A stretch of DNA of 64,000 bases from a virus: the IMG/VR virus record IMGVR_UViG_3300008450_000017, positions 1 to 64,000 of that record; one strand, given 5' to 3'. The position numbers and the translations under genes are program-made. Shown in pieces: positions 18,495 through 26,521 of the stretch. The notes under the pieces are model-generated. The model saw only the letters and a list, made by a program, of their open reading frames with translations, did no database searches and was not told the origin of the DNA. Position 1 is the stretch's first letter. Each line of letters opens with the position of its first letter.

Positions 18495-18669
18495 TAAAGA
18501 AACAAATGGGAGTATTAGTTTAAATATGATTTTATTCCTAATATTCCTAGTTCTAAAATTAACCGGACACATTGATTGGTCCTGGTGGTGGGTAACCTCC
18601 CCATTATGGATTGGGGCCTTGTTATTCATAATAATAGTAATAGTAATCCAAGCAATTTTTAATAAATAG
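18487..18669 (+). CDS. Small two-helix membrane protein
   Basis: 60 residues: polar N-terminus, a hydrophobic helix (MILFLIFLVLKLTG), a Trp-rich turn (WSWWWVTSPLW), then a second helix (ALLFIIIVIVIQAIF). This resembles short phage inner-membrane proteins that databases often call transmembrane Fragile-X-F-like. It overlaps the nuclease stop by 8 bases. Function unknown. Confidence 0.75.
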   Translation: MSNKETNGSISLNMILFLIFLVLKLTGHIDWSWWWVTSPLWIGALLFIIIVIVIQAIFNK

Positions 18670-18671
18670 AT

Positions 18672-18887
18672 ATGAAAAAGTTAGTTTTTAATACGACAGA
18701 TAAATTTGTCATACTTTTTTCCGACATGGAAGAAACAAAAGAAATTTTAAGAATAAGTAATACACCAACAGTAAAAGCTTGCCCTGAAGGGTTTTATGAG
18801 GTTATGGTTAAACACCCAATGAGCAGTACAAACATACCCCACGTAAGAATACCGATTAATGAGGTAATAATGTTTATTGAAATGTAA
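18672..18887 (+). CDS. Hypothetical small protein
   Basis: 71 residues starting MKKLVFNTTDK. Mixed alpha/beta with one Cys (KACPEGFYEV), no membrane segment or catalytic motif. ATG lies 2 bases after the previous stop, inside the replication operon. Family not recognised. Confidence 0.65.
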   Translation: MKKLVFNTTDKFVILFSDMEETKEILRISNTPTVKACPEGFYEVMVKHPMSSTNIPHVRIPINEVIMFIEM

Positions 18888-18898
18888 TAATAACAAAT

Positions 18899-19114
18899 AT
18901 GGATGATATAATAAGACCAAAGATTGATCTCAGACAACAAGAGACAATTAAATGTGAAAAGTGTGAGAGTAAATTCTTTAAAGAAGTCACAATGTTAAAG
19001 AAAGTACCTAAATTATTAACCGGAAGTCCAGAAGACACCCTAGTACCATTTCCAACCTACATGTGTAATGATTGTGGTCATGTCAATACAGACTTTGAAT
19101 TATTTGTGGACTAA
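18899..19114 (+). CDS. Zinc-ribbon protein
   Basis: 71 residues with CEKC (19-22) and CNDC (58-61), a four-Cys zinc ribbon like those of small phage transcription or nucleic-acid-binding factors. Ends in a TAATG overlap with the next small gene. Target unknown. Confidence 0.7.
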   Translation: MDDIIRPKIDLRQQETIKCEKCESKFFKEVTMLKKVPKLLTGSPEDTLVPFPTYMCNDCGHVNTDFELFVD

Positions 19115-19260
19115 TGGAGATAGGTAAAATGACAATATCCCAAGCTATGCCATATCTAGATACTATATCTAAGACATATGGATTGAGATTAAACAGATCC
19201 AGGGAGTTTAAACTAGCTAGATTAATATTAGTAAACCTTTATAATCGAGAATTAAATTAA
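19114..19260 (+). CDS. Short hypothetical protein (48 residues)
   Basis: ATG overlaps the preceding stop (TAATG). The product begins MEIGKMTISQAMPYL, continues with a basic LRLNRSREFKLARL helix and ends NRELN before TAA at 19258-19260. The overlap and tight packing support expression despite the length. Possibly a small DNA- or RNA-binding helix. Confidence 0.55.
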   Translation: MEIGKMTISQAMPYLDTISKTYGLRLNRSREFKLARLILVNLYNRELN

Positions 19261-19266
19261 AAAAAC

Positions 19267-19467
19267 ATGGGAAAAAAATTAGTATGGTTTGAATCTTATA
19301 CAACAATTTGTAAGTATTCTGCCGAGTTAACAGATGAGGAAGCTAAACTTTTTGAAGAAGATGAAGAAAAGTTTTACGAAGAAGTTGATTTCAGGGGGGA
19401 CCAAGAATTGGAGTGGGATAAAATCGAAAATGAAGATGAATATGATTTTAATATTGAGGAGGATTAA
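19267..19467 (+). CDS. Acidic hypothetical protein
   Basis: 66 residues, about one third Asp/Glu, most in LFEEDEEKFYEEVDF and the IENEDEYDFNIEED tail. Highly acidic small phage proteins can be nucleic-acid mimics, but nothing here shows that. A second ORF in another frame of the same DNA was judged a shadow. Confidence 0.65.
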   Translation: MGKKLVWFESYTTICKYSAELTDEEAKLFEEDEEKFYEEVDFRGDQELEWDKIENEDEYDFNIEED

Positions 19468-19469
19468 AT

Positions 19470-19715
19470 ATGACACACAAAGAATTTTATATATGGTTAG
19501 ATGGATTTATGACCAATAGACGTTGGACAGTTATACAACAGAGTGATATTGAAACCATTCAAGAAAAAATGAGAGAAGTAAAAGACGTTGATCCTTTCTT
19601 CCCAAACCCATCAACAATAATTCCTCGTAGATTTGAACCAATACCTGTATCAGTAAACCCATTTAAAGAAGATGGACACGATGATTTAGGAGCACCACCA
19701 AAAATTGTAATGTAA
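19470..19715 (+). CDS. Conserved-looking small phage protein
   Basis: 81 residues. The N-terminal THKEFYIWLDGFM segment followed by a QQSDIETIQEKM helix resembles short phage proteins of the pattern EFxxWLxGF...I..ikekm. The C-terminal half is Pro-rich. Ends in a TAATG overlap with the gp47-like gene. Function unknown. Confidence 0.65.
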   Translation: MTHKEFYIWLDGFMTNRRWTVIQQSDIETIQEKMREVKDVDPFFPNPSTIIPRRFEPIPVSVNPFKEDGHDDLGAPPKIVM

Positions 19716-20494
19716 TGATAAAAAAACTTGTACACTTTTCTGATTTACACATCAGATTATTTAAGGACCATGATCTATATCGGTCAATTTTAACAGAAAT
19801 GTTTAAACAATGGGGTGAAACAACCCCAGATAGAATTGTTTTTACCGGTGATCTAGTCCACTCCAAAAATCAAATGACACCAGAGTTAATTGAGATGGTT
19901 AGTTGGGTTTTAACGGAGTGTTCTAAAATTTGTAAAACAATCATTATCCCAGGTAATCACGATTTTTTAGTGAATAACATTGAAAGGTTGGACGCTTTAA
20001 CACCAATAATTGACTCACTTAAAGATGATAATATTGTATATTATAAAGATAGGGGTGTTTATGAGGATGATAATATTAGCTGGTGTGTTTATTCACAATA
20101 CCAAGGGAATATCCCACCAGATCTTAGTGAAGCTAAAGGAATTAAAATAGGGTTATTTCACGGACCAATATCCGGGTTAAAAACAGACCTTGGATTTGAG
20201 TTTGGTGAAGAAGCTTATGATGTTGAAAAGTTTGATGGTCTTGAAACCGTACTTTGTGGCGACATACATAAAAGAGCTGAGTTTCAGTTTGGAACTGGTA
20301 AAGGGTATATGATTGGATCCACAGTCCAAAACAATATTGGTGAAAGTATTGGAAGACACGGGTTTGGTATGTACGACATCGAAACGAAGGAATACACATA
20401 TACCGACCTATTTAATCCTAAACCATTCCTTAAATTTTTTATAACATCATACGAAGACTTGGAAAATGGATCAGAAGTTCTCAAAAATATTTGA
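19715..20494 (+). CDS. gp47/SbcD-like recombination endonuclease subunit
   Basis: 259 residues with the calcineurin-type metallophosphoesterase motifs in order: D10-x-H12 (FSDLHI), GD46L (FTGDLVH), N81-H82-D83 (PGNHD), H149 (LFHG) and GD183-x-H185 (CGDIHK). This is the nuclease half of the SbcCD / T4 gp46-gp47 complex that processes DNA ends for recombination-dependent replication. It is shorter than SbcD (about 400) and T4 gp47 (about 340), so the C-terminal capping region is reduced. Its partner lies 1.3 kb downstream. Confidence 0.9.
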   Translation: MIKKLVHFSDLHIRLFKDHDLYRSILTEMFKQWGETTPDRIVFTGDLVHSKNQMTPELIEMVSWVLTECSKICKTIIIPGNHDFLVNNIERLDALTPIIDSLKDDNIVYYKDRGVYEDDNISWCVYSQYQGNIPPDLSEAKGIKIGLFHGPISGLKTDLGFEFGEEAYDVEKFDGLETVLCGDIHKRAEFQFGTGKGYMIGSTVQNNIGESIGRHGFGMYDIETKEYTYTDLFNPKPFLKFFITSYEDLENGSEVLKNI

Positions 20495-21089
20495 TAAAAA
20501 AACCCTGGAATCAATATCTAAATATTGTGGAACAAATAATATTTTAGACGTTGATAAGTTTGTTTTTAAATGTTTTAAACAAGGGTTTGATATTGAAAGA
20601 TACGGTTTTCTGGGTGAAAGTAATCAAACTGAAGTAAAGGAGGTTGAAGTTATTAAATATGTTGATCGTGAGGTTATAAAGGAAGTTCCGACCCCCCCTA
20701 CGGAAGTCGAAGTTATCAAATATGTAGATAGAGAGGTAATTAAAGAGATAAAAGTGGAAGTTCCTGTCGAAAAAATAGTATATATTTACGACAAAAAAAC
20801 TGAAAATGAACTAGATGAAAGTATAACTAAAATGAAAGAAGAAATGTCTAAAAAAGATGAACAATTAGATGAACTTAGACGTAATTTAGACATTTTAAAA
20901 GAAACACCAAAAGAAAATACCGAGGAAACAAAGATGTTACAGGAAACACTACAAAAGTTAAGAAAGGAAATTAACGATAAAAACAAACAAATTCAAGAAT
21001 TAGAAAAAATAAACAAAGATCTCACGGATGAATCAAGTAAAAAAATAGCGGTTTATCTTAGGGGATCAAATATAAATCAAAAAATATAA
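20466..21089 (+). CDS. Coiled-coil protein with VIKYVDREVIKE repeats
   Basis: 207 residues. After a helical N-terminus (residues 1-55) come two copies of EVIKYVDREVIKE and a KVEVPVEKIVYIYD segment, then a long Lys/Glu coiled coil (residues ~110-195). The repeat resembles EKIVEVPV repeats in the 26.5 kb membrane protein. The ATG lies 29 bases inside the end of the gp47-like gene, a tight operon overlap. It may scaffold or tether the gp46/47 complex, which is speculative. Confidence 0.65.
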   Translation: MDQKFSKIFDKKTLESISKYCGTNNILDVDKFVFKCFKQGFDIERYGFLGESNQTEVKEVEVIKYVDREVIKEVPTPPTEVEVIKYVDREVIKEIKVEVPVEKIVYIYDKKTENELDESITKMKEEMSKKDEQLDELRRNLDILKETPKENTEETKMLQETLQKLRKEINDKNKQIQELEKINKDLTDESSKKIAVYLRGSNINQKI

Positions 21090-21090
21090 C

Positions 21091-21471
21091 ATGGAATTAA
21101 TTATTTTTATTTTAGCCGCTTACGGAATGACAACAATATTGGTGTATGGATCAATATTTAACGGATTAAGAAACAAAATCCATAATTGGGGTAATAACAG
21201 ATACGCTCCATTTCAGTACCTGGGTGAATTCCTATCGGGACTAATACAATGTGTTTTGTGTACCTCTACTTGGGTTGGATTTTTTCTATCATTAACTTTT
21301 TTTTCACCGGTAACACATTTTATTGGACATAATGAATTTTTTTATGTATTCTTTGATGGAATGTTATCAGCTGGATCAGTTTGGGCTTTAAATTCGATCA
21401 TTGAATGGTTTGAAGAAAATAGACCAGTGAGGGAAATGACAAATAATAACAACGAAACAATAAACGATTAA
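21091..21471 (+). CDS. DUF1360-like membrane protein
   Basis: 126 residues with three hydrophobic segments (residues ~1-22, ~62-80, ~90-108) and a CVLCTSTWVGFF motif. This C-x-x-C-x-x-x-W-V-G pattern, with YGMTTILVYGSIF near the start, fits the DUF1360 family of small phage/bacterial membrane proteins. Function unknown. It sits between the gp47- and gp46-like genes. Confidence 0.65.
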   Translation: MELIIFILAAYGMTTILVYGSIFNGLRNKIHNWGNNRYAPFQYLGEFLSGLIQCVLCTSTWVGFFLSLTFFSPVTHFIGHNEFFYVFFDGMLSAGSVWALNSIIEWFEENRPVREMTNNNNETIND

Positions 21472-21482
21472 AAATAAATAAA

Positions 21483-21836
21483 ATGGGTAAGAAAGCTAAA
21501 GAACACAAAAGAAAAGTTGAAAAAAGAAACAGAAAAATCGAACAAGAAAAGTATATGATGAAAAAACAAATTGATAAACTTTTTGAACAACGATTGGATG
21601 GTATGAATACTCCTGATTTAAGTGTAAAACTAGGTGATAAAGACTTACCGTTTAGTTTGGTTGAAGACTCCGGTATTTTTCCAAATACAAAACTAAACGA
21701 TGAGTTGAATAATTTGGATTTTACTGATTCAAATAACGACGAAACAATAGACATCGAAGTTATTGAAAACGAACCAACACACGACAGCGCTGGGTTCACA
21801 ATTGAAGATAGAAATGACACAACTGGATCTATTTAA
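21483..21836 (+). CDS. Hypothetical protein, basic head and acidic tail
   Basis: 117 residues. The first 40 are very basic and helical (KKAKEHKRKVEKRNRKIEQ); the C-terminal half is acidic. Such a charge split is common in small nucleic-acid-associated phage proteins. The end overlaps the SbcC-like gene. Family not recognised. Confidence 0.6.
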   Translation: MGKKAKEHKRKVEKRNRKIEQEKYMMKKQIDKLFEQRLDGMNTPDLSVKLGDKDLPFSLVEDSGIFPNTKLNDELNNLDFTDSNNDETIDIEVIENEPTHDSAGFTIEDRNDTTGSI

Positions 21837-24195
21837 TCCACCAAAACAATTTAATTACGATATAATGATAAATGAATTAGATTTTTCAAAGTTTGAGAAC
21901 CCAACAATACAAGTTGTTTGGGAAGATTTACCCGAGAATTTTACTCAAGATAAAATTAAAGGGGTTAAACATTATTTTCAGAAAAAATATAACACAACAA
22001 ATGTGAATGTGTTGACAAAGTCCAAAGCAGTACAGGACGACACCCAACAAACGGTTGATGTATCCTTAAATGTTACTGATGTTAATTATCAGTTGGATTT
22101 ATTGAAAAAATTCTTGGAGTCTAAGAACTATGATGATTATATTGATGATGTAATATCAATCAACAGAATGGTTGAAAATAAAATGTCGGAGGAAGAAATT
22201 GATAACACACAATTTAAAAAGTGGTACATTAGAAAAATTGAATTTTCAAATTTCCTATCTTACGGTGAAAACCAGGTTATGGATTTTGACAAATGTAACG
22301 GTGTTGTAGTTGTCGAGTCTGATCCACCTAATTTTGGTGGTAAAACAGTACTTTCAGTTGATTTATTGTTATTCTTATTTTTTAATGAGACAACAAAAAC
22401 AACAAAAGCTGAGGAGATATTTAATAGGTTTACAAATCACGATAAAGTCACGGTAAAGGGTGAGGTAACAATTGATGGTGAGGATTACTTAATCGTTCGT
22501 ACAATCGAAAGAAAGATGTCAAAAAAGGGTGACTGGAATGTAAAAACCGATCTAGACTTCTTTAAAAGACTTTCTGATGGTCAATTACAAAATTTTACTG
22601 GGGAACAAAGAAGAGAAACTGAAACCTTTATTAAAAATTCTATCGGGACTAAGGATGATTTTTTAATGACCATATTGACTACCGCTACTAACCTGGAGGA
22701 ACTCCTGGAATCAAAACCAACAGCTAGAGGTCAAGTATTATCTAGGTTTATGGGTTTAGAGTTTTTAAAAAGGAAGGAGGAAGTTGGTAAAGAAATTTAC
22801 TCAGAGTTTAGTAAGTCTAAAATGTCAAACGTATACAATACTGAGGAGTTAAAAACAGACATTGAAAATAATTCGAATAAGATTTCCGAATTAAAGAATG
22901 ATATAGTAACTTTGTCGTCAGAATTATTAGACATTGAAGATAGATTGACAACTGGTAGAAAATATCGTGACGACATGTTAAAGAAAAAACATACCATAGA
23001 TACTGAAATTAGTATGTTGAATCCAACAAAAACAGATGAGGAGATCTCACAATTAAAGACCCAAAAAAGTGGATTTATTGTAAAAATCTCTGAATTAAAT
23101 GTTGTTGAACCAAAAGAATTTTATCATGAGGATAAACACGATGAAATTAAAGATGAAATGAAGACCACAAATGGAGAGCTAGTATCTTCTCAAAACAAAG
23201 TACAAGAAATTGAAAATTTGATTAAAAAGTATGGTGACGGGATTCAATGTGAACATTGTGGGATCAAATTAATGGAAGCTGCTTTAACAAAGAAAAAGAT
23301 TGATGAATTATCTGATTGGGAAATTAAAGTTGACAAACTATCAAAAAAATGGAAAGATCTTGAGGTTAAAGAAAAATCCTACACACAACTTAAAAAAGAC
23401 TTTGATGAATATGAGAAAAACAAACTAATCAAAGAAAAGTATGAATTAAGTGTTGAAAGTTGTGATTTAAAAATTGAAACCTTAAATGATAAGATTAGTA
23501 GGTGGAACGATGTTCAGGATAAAATAAAGGAAAATCAACAGATTGATACACAAATAATAAAAGCTGACCTTAAAATTGAACAACTTGAAGGTGATAAAAA
23601 GGTTAAAACCCAAGAAATCACAAATAAGGAGTATCAAATAAAGTCATCTGATGAGAAAATTGATAATTACTCAAAGATTATAATCAAAATATCTGAGGAA
23701 GAGGAAAAGGATAAGATCTACAAGATGTACCTGGAAGCTTTTGGTAAAAACGGGTTGTCTAAAATGATTATGAAAACAATGATGCCATTAATTAATTCAG
23801 AATTACAAAGATTAATGGAAGACAGTTCATACTTTAAATTGGAGATTAGAATAAATGATAAAAATGAAGTTGAGTTTGTAATGATTGATAATGGGACCGG
23901 AATTGAAAAATTAATGGTATCTGGGTCTGGATATGAACGAACAATAGCTTCATTAGCTTTAAGATCCGTTTTAAGTAAGATATGTAGTTTACCAAAACCA
24001 AATATCGTTGTGTTTGATGAGGTATTTGGTAAAATATCTAACGATAACCTGGAGATGGTATCTGAATTTTTTGTCAAAATAAAAGAATACTTTGAAAAAA
24101 TATTTGTCATCACCCATAACCCAATGGTTGGACAATGGGCTGATACAATTGTAAAAATTAAAAAAGTTGATAATGTGTCAAAAATAATGATGTAA
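21814..24195 (+). CDS. gp46/SbcC-like recombination ATPase
   Basis: 793 residues, taken from the ATG at 21814 (MTQLDLFN); 21865 is another option. An extra ~135-residue N-terminal region precedes the ATPase. FSNFLSYGEN leads to the P-loop DPPNFGGKT (~residues 171-179), which has a shortened Walker A. A long coiled coil is broken by the zinc hook CEHC (~479-482). The ABC signature (VSGSGYERTIASLAL, ~700) and Walker B (NIVVFDEVFG, ~730) follow. Works with the gp47-like subunit to process DNA ends. The N-terminal extension is unusual for the family. Confidence 0.9.
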   Translation: MTQLDLFNPPKQFNYDIMINELDFSKFENPTIQVVWEDLPENFTQDKIKGVKHYFQKKYNTTNVNVLTKSKAVQDDTQQTVDVSLNVTDVNYQLDLLKKFLESKNYDDYIDDVISINRMVENKMSEEEIDNTQFKKWYIRKIEFSNFLSYGENQVMDFDKCNGVVVVESDPPNFGGKTVLSVDLLLFLFFNETTKTTKAEEIFNRFTNHDKVTVKGEVTIDGEDYLIVRTIERKMSKKGDWNVKTDLDFFKRLSDGQLQNFTGEQRRETETFIKNSIGTKDDFLMTILTTATNLEELLESKPTARGQVLSRFMGLEFLKRKEEVGKEIYSEFSKSKMSNVYNTEELKTDIENNSNKISELKNDIVTLSSELLDIEDRLTTGRKYRDDMLKKKHTIDTEISMLNPTKTDEEISQLKTQKSGFIVKISELNVVEPKEFYHEDKHDEIKDEMKTTNGELVSSQNKVQEIENLIKKYGDGIQCEHCGIKLMEAALTKKKIDELSDWEIKVDKLSKKWKDLEVKEKSYTQLKKDFDEYEKNKLIKEKYELSVESCDLKIETLNDKISRWNDVQDKIKENQQIDTQIIKADLKIEQLEGDKKVKTQEITNKEYQIKSSDEKIDNYSKIIIKISEEEEKDKIYKMYLEAFGKNGLSKMIMKTMMPLINSELQRLMEDSSYFKLEIRINDKNEVEFVMIDNGTGIEKLMVSGSGYERTIASLALRSVLSKICSLPKPNIVVFDEVFGKISNDNLEMVSEFFVKIKEYFEKIFVITHNPMVGQWADTIVKIKKVDNVSKIMM

Positions 24196-24196
24196 T

Positions 24197-24700
24197 ATGA
24201 AACATTTACTATTCGTGTATCCACATAATATTAGAAATACACAAGATTTAGCTGAAGAGATTTGTGATGTTTTATTGGGATTCTCAAACTCCAAAAACAT
24301 TAAATACACTTACGGACCAAAATATATAGTAATACATTTTAGTACTGACCCAAGTGAGTTGTCCGAATTAGAGGACGTGTTATTAATCTATGGTAAACAA
24401 GTAGAGATTGACTTTACGTATTTCATAGTACAAGCTAATGACGGGTTCAGAACTAATATCTCATCAGAAATTAAAAACTATTTAAATGACATCCAGAGTG
24501 ATGAAAAATCATTACACGAATATAAATCACTTGTTGGTGAATTTTTTTTAGAAGAATTGAGTGGATTTACTAAAATTGTAAATAACATGGAGTCTAAATT
24601 AAGTGTGGACGAGATTCTAGATAAAATAAGTCAGTATGGTATGGAATCATTAACTAAACAAGAATTAAATAAACTAAACAATCAGTCAAAAAGGGGATAA
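24197..24700 (+). CDS. Hypothetical protein with a DUF6576-like C-terminus
   Basis: 167 residues. The first ~100 form an alpha/beta domain (KHLLFVYPHN, IVIHFSTDPSE). The last ~30 (DEILDKISQYGMESLTKQE) match the short helical motif found at the C-termini of many Bacteroidota rhomboid-type proteins (DUF6576). ATG comes right after the gp46 stop. Lies between recombination and sigma-factor genes. Function not known. Confidence 0.6.
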   Translation: MKHLLFVYPHNIRNTQDLAEEICDVLLGFSNSKNIKYTYGPKYIVIHFSTDPSELSELEDVLLIYGKQVEIDFTYFIVQANDGFRTNISSEIKNYLNDIQSDEKSLHEYKSLVGEFFLEELSGFTKIVNNMESKLSVDEILDKISQYGMESLTKQELNKLNNQSKRG

Positions 24701-24706
24701 CGAAAT

Positions 24707-25507
24707 ATGAAGGAAAAAAATGGGGGTATACCAATTAATCAAGAAGAACTTTATTATTATTTAAAAGACATCAGGAAACTTAAAGTAATGACCCCAGATA
24801 GGGAAAAAGAATTAGCTGTAAAGATGAAATTAGAGTCGACAACTAAATACGAAAGGGATAAAATTGAGGAAGAACTGTTACTCGGTAATTTACGATTTGT
24901 AATTACGGTAGCTAAGAAATACCAAAACCAGGGTATGGATCTCCAAGATTTAATAGCTGAAGGTAACTTTGGGTTAATGAAAGCTATTAAAAACTTTGAT
25001 TGGGGTAAGGATCTTAGATTTATATCGTACGCGGTTTGGTGGGTTAAACAAAGTATTATCCAGTCATTAAATGATAACGCTAGAACCATAAGACTCCCGG
25101 TTAATATTGTTCAGGATTTACAAAAAGCTAAAAAAGAAGTTGAAAACTCCGGTAAAAAAATGGATGACAAATTCACATCACTACCATCAATTATTGATCT
25201 AAATATGTCGATAAATAGTGAAGGTGATACGTTGATCGATGTTATTGTTAACAATGACGCGGAGTCACCAGATTCCATTTTCAACACTAAAGATCAATTA
25301 AAGGATAAAATGATGTCAATTCTAAATATTCTAGATGATAGAGAAAGAGTTATTGTTGAAGATTATTACGGATTAACAGGAACACCAAGAACGTTAGAAG
25401 ATATTGGATCTGACTTTAATCTAACAAAAGAAAGAGTTAGACAAATTAAAGATAAAGCTTTGCGTAGACTTAGAAACGAAAGTTCAGAATTATTTGATTA
25501 TTTATAA
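24707..25507 (+). CDS. RpoD-like sigma-70 factor with shortened middle
   Basis: 266 residues. Region 1.2 is YLKDIRKLKVMTPDREKEL. Region 2 is GNLRFVITVAKKYQNQG, IAEGNFGLMKA, then FISYAVWWVKQSI. Region 3 starts RTIRLPVN but is compacted. Region 4 is LDDRERVIVEDYYGL then LTKERVRQIKDKALRRL. Close in style to Bacteroidota primary sigma factors and lacking region 1.1, as those do. It would direct RNA polymerase to phage promoters, perhaps the TATAAT/TATTTAT class seen here. Together with the ECF-like factor at 50 kb the phage carries two sigma factors. T4 gp55 is more divergent than this. Confidence 0.9.
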   Translation: MKEKNGGIPINQEELYYYLKDIRKLKVMTPDREKELAVKMKLESTTKYERDKIEEELLLGNLRFVITVAKKYQNQGMDLQDLIAEGNFGLMKAIKNFDWGKDLRFISYAVWWVKQSIIQSLNDNARTIRLPVNIVQDLQKAKKEVENSGKKMDDKFTSLPSIIDLNMSINSEGDTLIDVIVNNDAESPDSIFNTKDQLKDKMMSILNILDDRERVIVEDYYGLTGTPRTLEDIGSDFNLTKERVRQIKDKALRRLRNESSELFDYL

Positions 25508-25512
25508 AAATA

Positions 25513-25543
25513 TTTGGAAATTAAAAAAAAACCATTATCTTTG
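25513..25543 (+). promoter_or_regulatory. Bacteroidota-type promoter
   Basis: TTTG (25513-25516), 19 bases, TATCTTTG (25536-25543): a full match to TTTG / TAnnTTTG. Drives the small gene at 25566. Confidence 0.7.
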
Positions 25544-25565
25544 GTTAAATATTTAAAATTTAGTC

Positions 25566-25781
25566 ATGGTAAAAGGTCAAAAATTTATAGCAACTCAGGA
25601 CACTTATATTCTGTACACGTTTAAAAATGGTGGTGGTATTAATGGTCGTAAAGTAAAAAAGGGTGAGGAAGTAACCTTCTTAACTCAGTCTATTGAGATT
25701 GGTACCCGTTGTGTAACGTTCTATGAAACTCTATATAAGGTACCTATGGATTATTTTACAAAATTATTCATCAAAAAATAA
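25566..25781 (+). CDS. Hypothetical small protein
   Basis: 71 residues, MVKGQKFIATQDTYI, beta-rich with a GGGINGRKVKKGEEV turn that looks like an SH3-type barrel. It has its own host-type promoter, which suggests early expression and perhaps host takeover. Family not recognised. Confidence 0.6.
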   Translation: MVKGQKFIATQDTYILYTFKNGGGINGRKVKKGEEVTFLTQSIEIGTRCVTFYETLYKVPMDYFTKLFIKK

Positions 25782-25785
25782 TATT

Positions 25786-26076
25786 ATGTCTTTTTTCGAT
25801 CAAATAGTTTTTGAACCACACCAGGTTGGTGAGGGGAAACAAGGTAAGTTGTTTTTACCAAATGGGTACGGTATTTCTGTCGTTAGGTTTAAAATACCAG
25901 GATCAACAAGATACGGATCTTATTGTGATGGAAACACCTGGGAAGTGGCAATAATTAAAGGGACACCGGATAATTGGGATATTACTTATGACACACAGTT
26001 TACTAATGATGTTTTAGGGTATCAAACCGAAGATGATATTAATGAGATTTTAAAAAAACTTAGAAGAATTCATTAA
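25786..26076 (+). CDS. Conserved phage hypothetical protein
   Basis: 96 residues from ATG 25786 (MSFFDQIVFEPHQVG). An upstream in-frame ATG at 25723 lies inside the previous gene and is less likely. The pattern IVFEPH, NGYGISVVRF, WEVAI, DVLGY is one I recall from small proteins of many phages. No known function. Confidence 0.65.
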   Translation: MSFFDQIVFEPHQVGEGKQGKLFLPNGYGISVVRFKIPGSTRYGSYCDGNTWEVAIIKGTPDNWDITYDTQFTNDVLGYQTEDDINEILKKLRRIH

Positions 26077-26079
26077 AAA

Positions 26080-26111
26080 TTTGGCCAGTTAAAAAAAAAC
26101 CTATATATTTG
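26080..26111 (+). promoter_or_regulatory. Bacteroidota-type promoter
   Basis: TTTG (26080-26083), 20 bases, TATATTTG (26104-26111), upstream of the ATG at 26142. Confidence 0.7.
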
Positions 26112-26141
26112 TTTTATATTTATTAATTTAATTTTTTGTTT

Positions 26142-26375
26142 ATGTCTGATTTACGTAGAAAAGTTGAGGTTAACTATGATATTCTTAAGGAAGGTATCAG
26201 AAAAAAAAGATTAACCATTGATGAGATTGACCACATGACTTGTGAATTAATCACGTTCTTAGCTATATTAACCGATAGGGGTTTTACCCATATTAATCAG
26301 ACCGAATCCGTGGATAGGTACAAAGATAGAGTCTGGAATATCGTCGAAAAAGCCGGACTATTACCTGAGTTGTAA
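26142..26375 (+). CDS. Hypothetical helical protein
   Basis: 77 residues from ATG 26142 (MSDLRRKVEV). A TTG six bases upstream is a weaker option. Helical, no Cys clusters or membrane segment. A single-gene unit between a host-type promoter and a terminator, the usual form of an early phage gene. Function unknown. Confidence 0.6.
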   Translation: MSDLRRKVEVNYDILKEGIRKKRLTIDEIDHMTCELITFLAILTDRGFTHINQTESVDRYKDRVWNIVEKAGLLPEL

Positions 26376-26402
26376 ATTTGGTATCTCCCTATATTTCTAA
26401 TT

Positions 26403-26430
26403 ACCCTACGATTATTCGTGGGGTTTTTTA
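26403..26430 (+). terminator. Rho-independent terminator
   Basis: 8-bp stem ACCCTACG / CGTGGGGT with one T-G pair, 6-base loop, then TTTTTT. Ends the single-gene unit at 26142-26375. Confidence 0.8.
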
Positions 26431-26466
26431 TTTTAATCCAATTAACACGGAACCCAGTTAGAAGTA

Positions 26467-26508
26467 GTGACATATTCAAATAAATGTCTATAATAGTATT
26501 TATAAATA
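26467..26508 (+). promoter_or_regulatory. Phage-type promoter (GTGACA / TATAAT / TATTTATAAATA)
   Basis: GTGACA (26467-26472), 16 bases, TATAAT (26489-26494), then TATTTATAAATA (26497-26508). The -10 part nearly repeats 481-502. Placed 14 bases before the ATG at 26522. Confidence 0.5.
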
Positions 26509-26521
26509 GACAACAATTGAT

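Noticed and set aside
19334-19519. Second ORF overlapping the acidic 66-residue gene
   Set aside because: Lies in another frame over two well-packed genes, very basic, no start context.
23718-24224. 168-residue minus-strand ORF over the end of the SbcC-like gene
   Set aside because: The Walker B and signature motifs are on the plus strand; the minus frame is a shadow.
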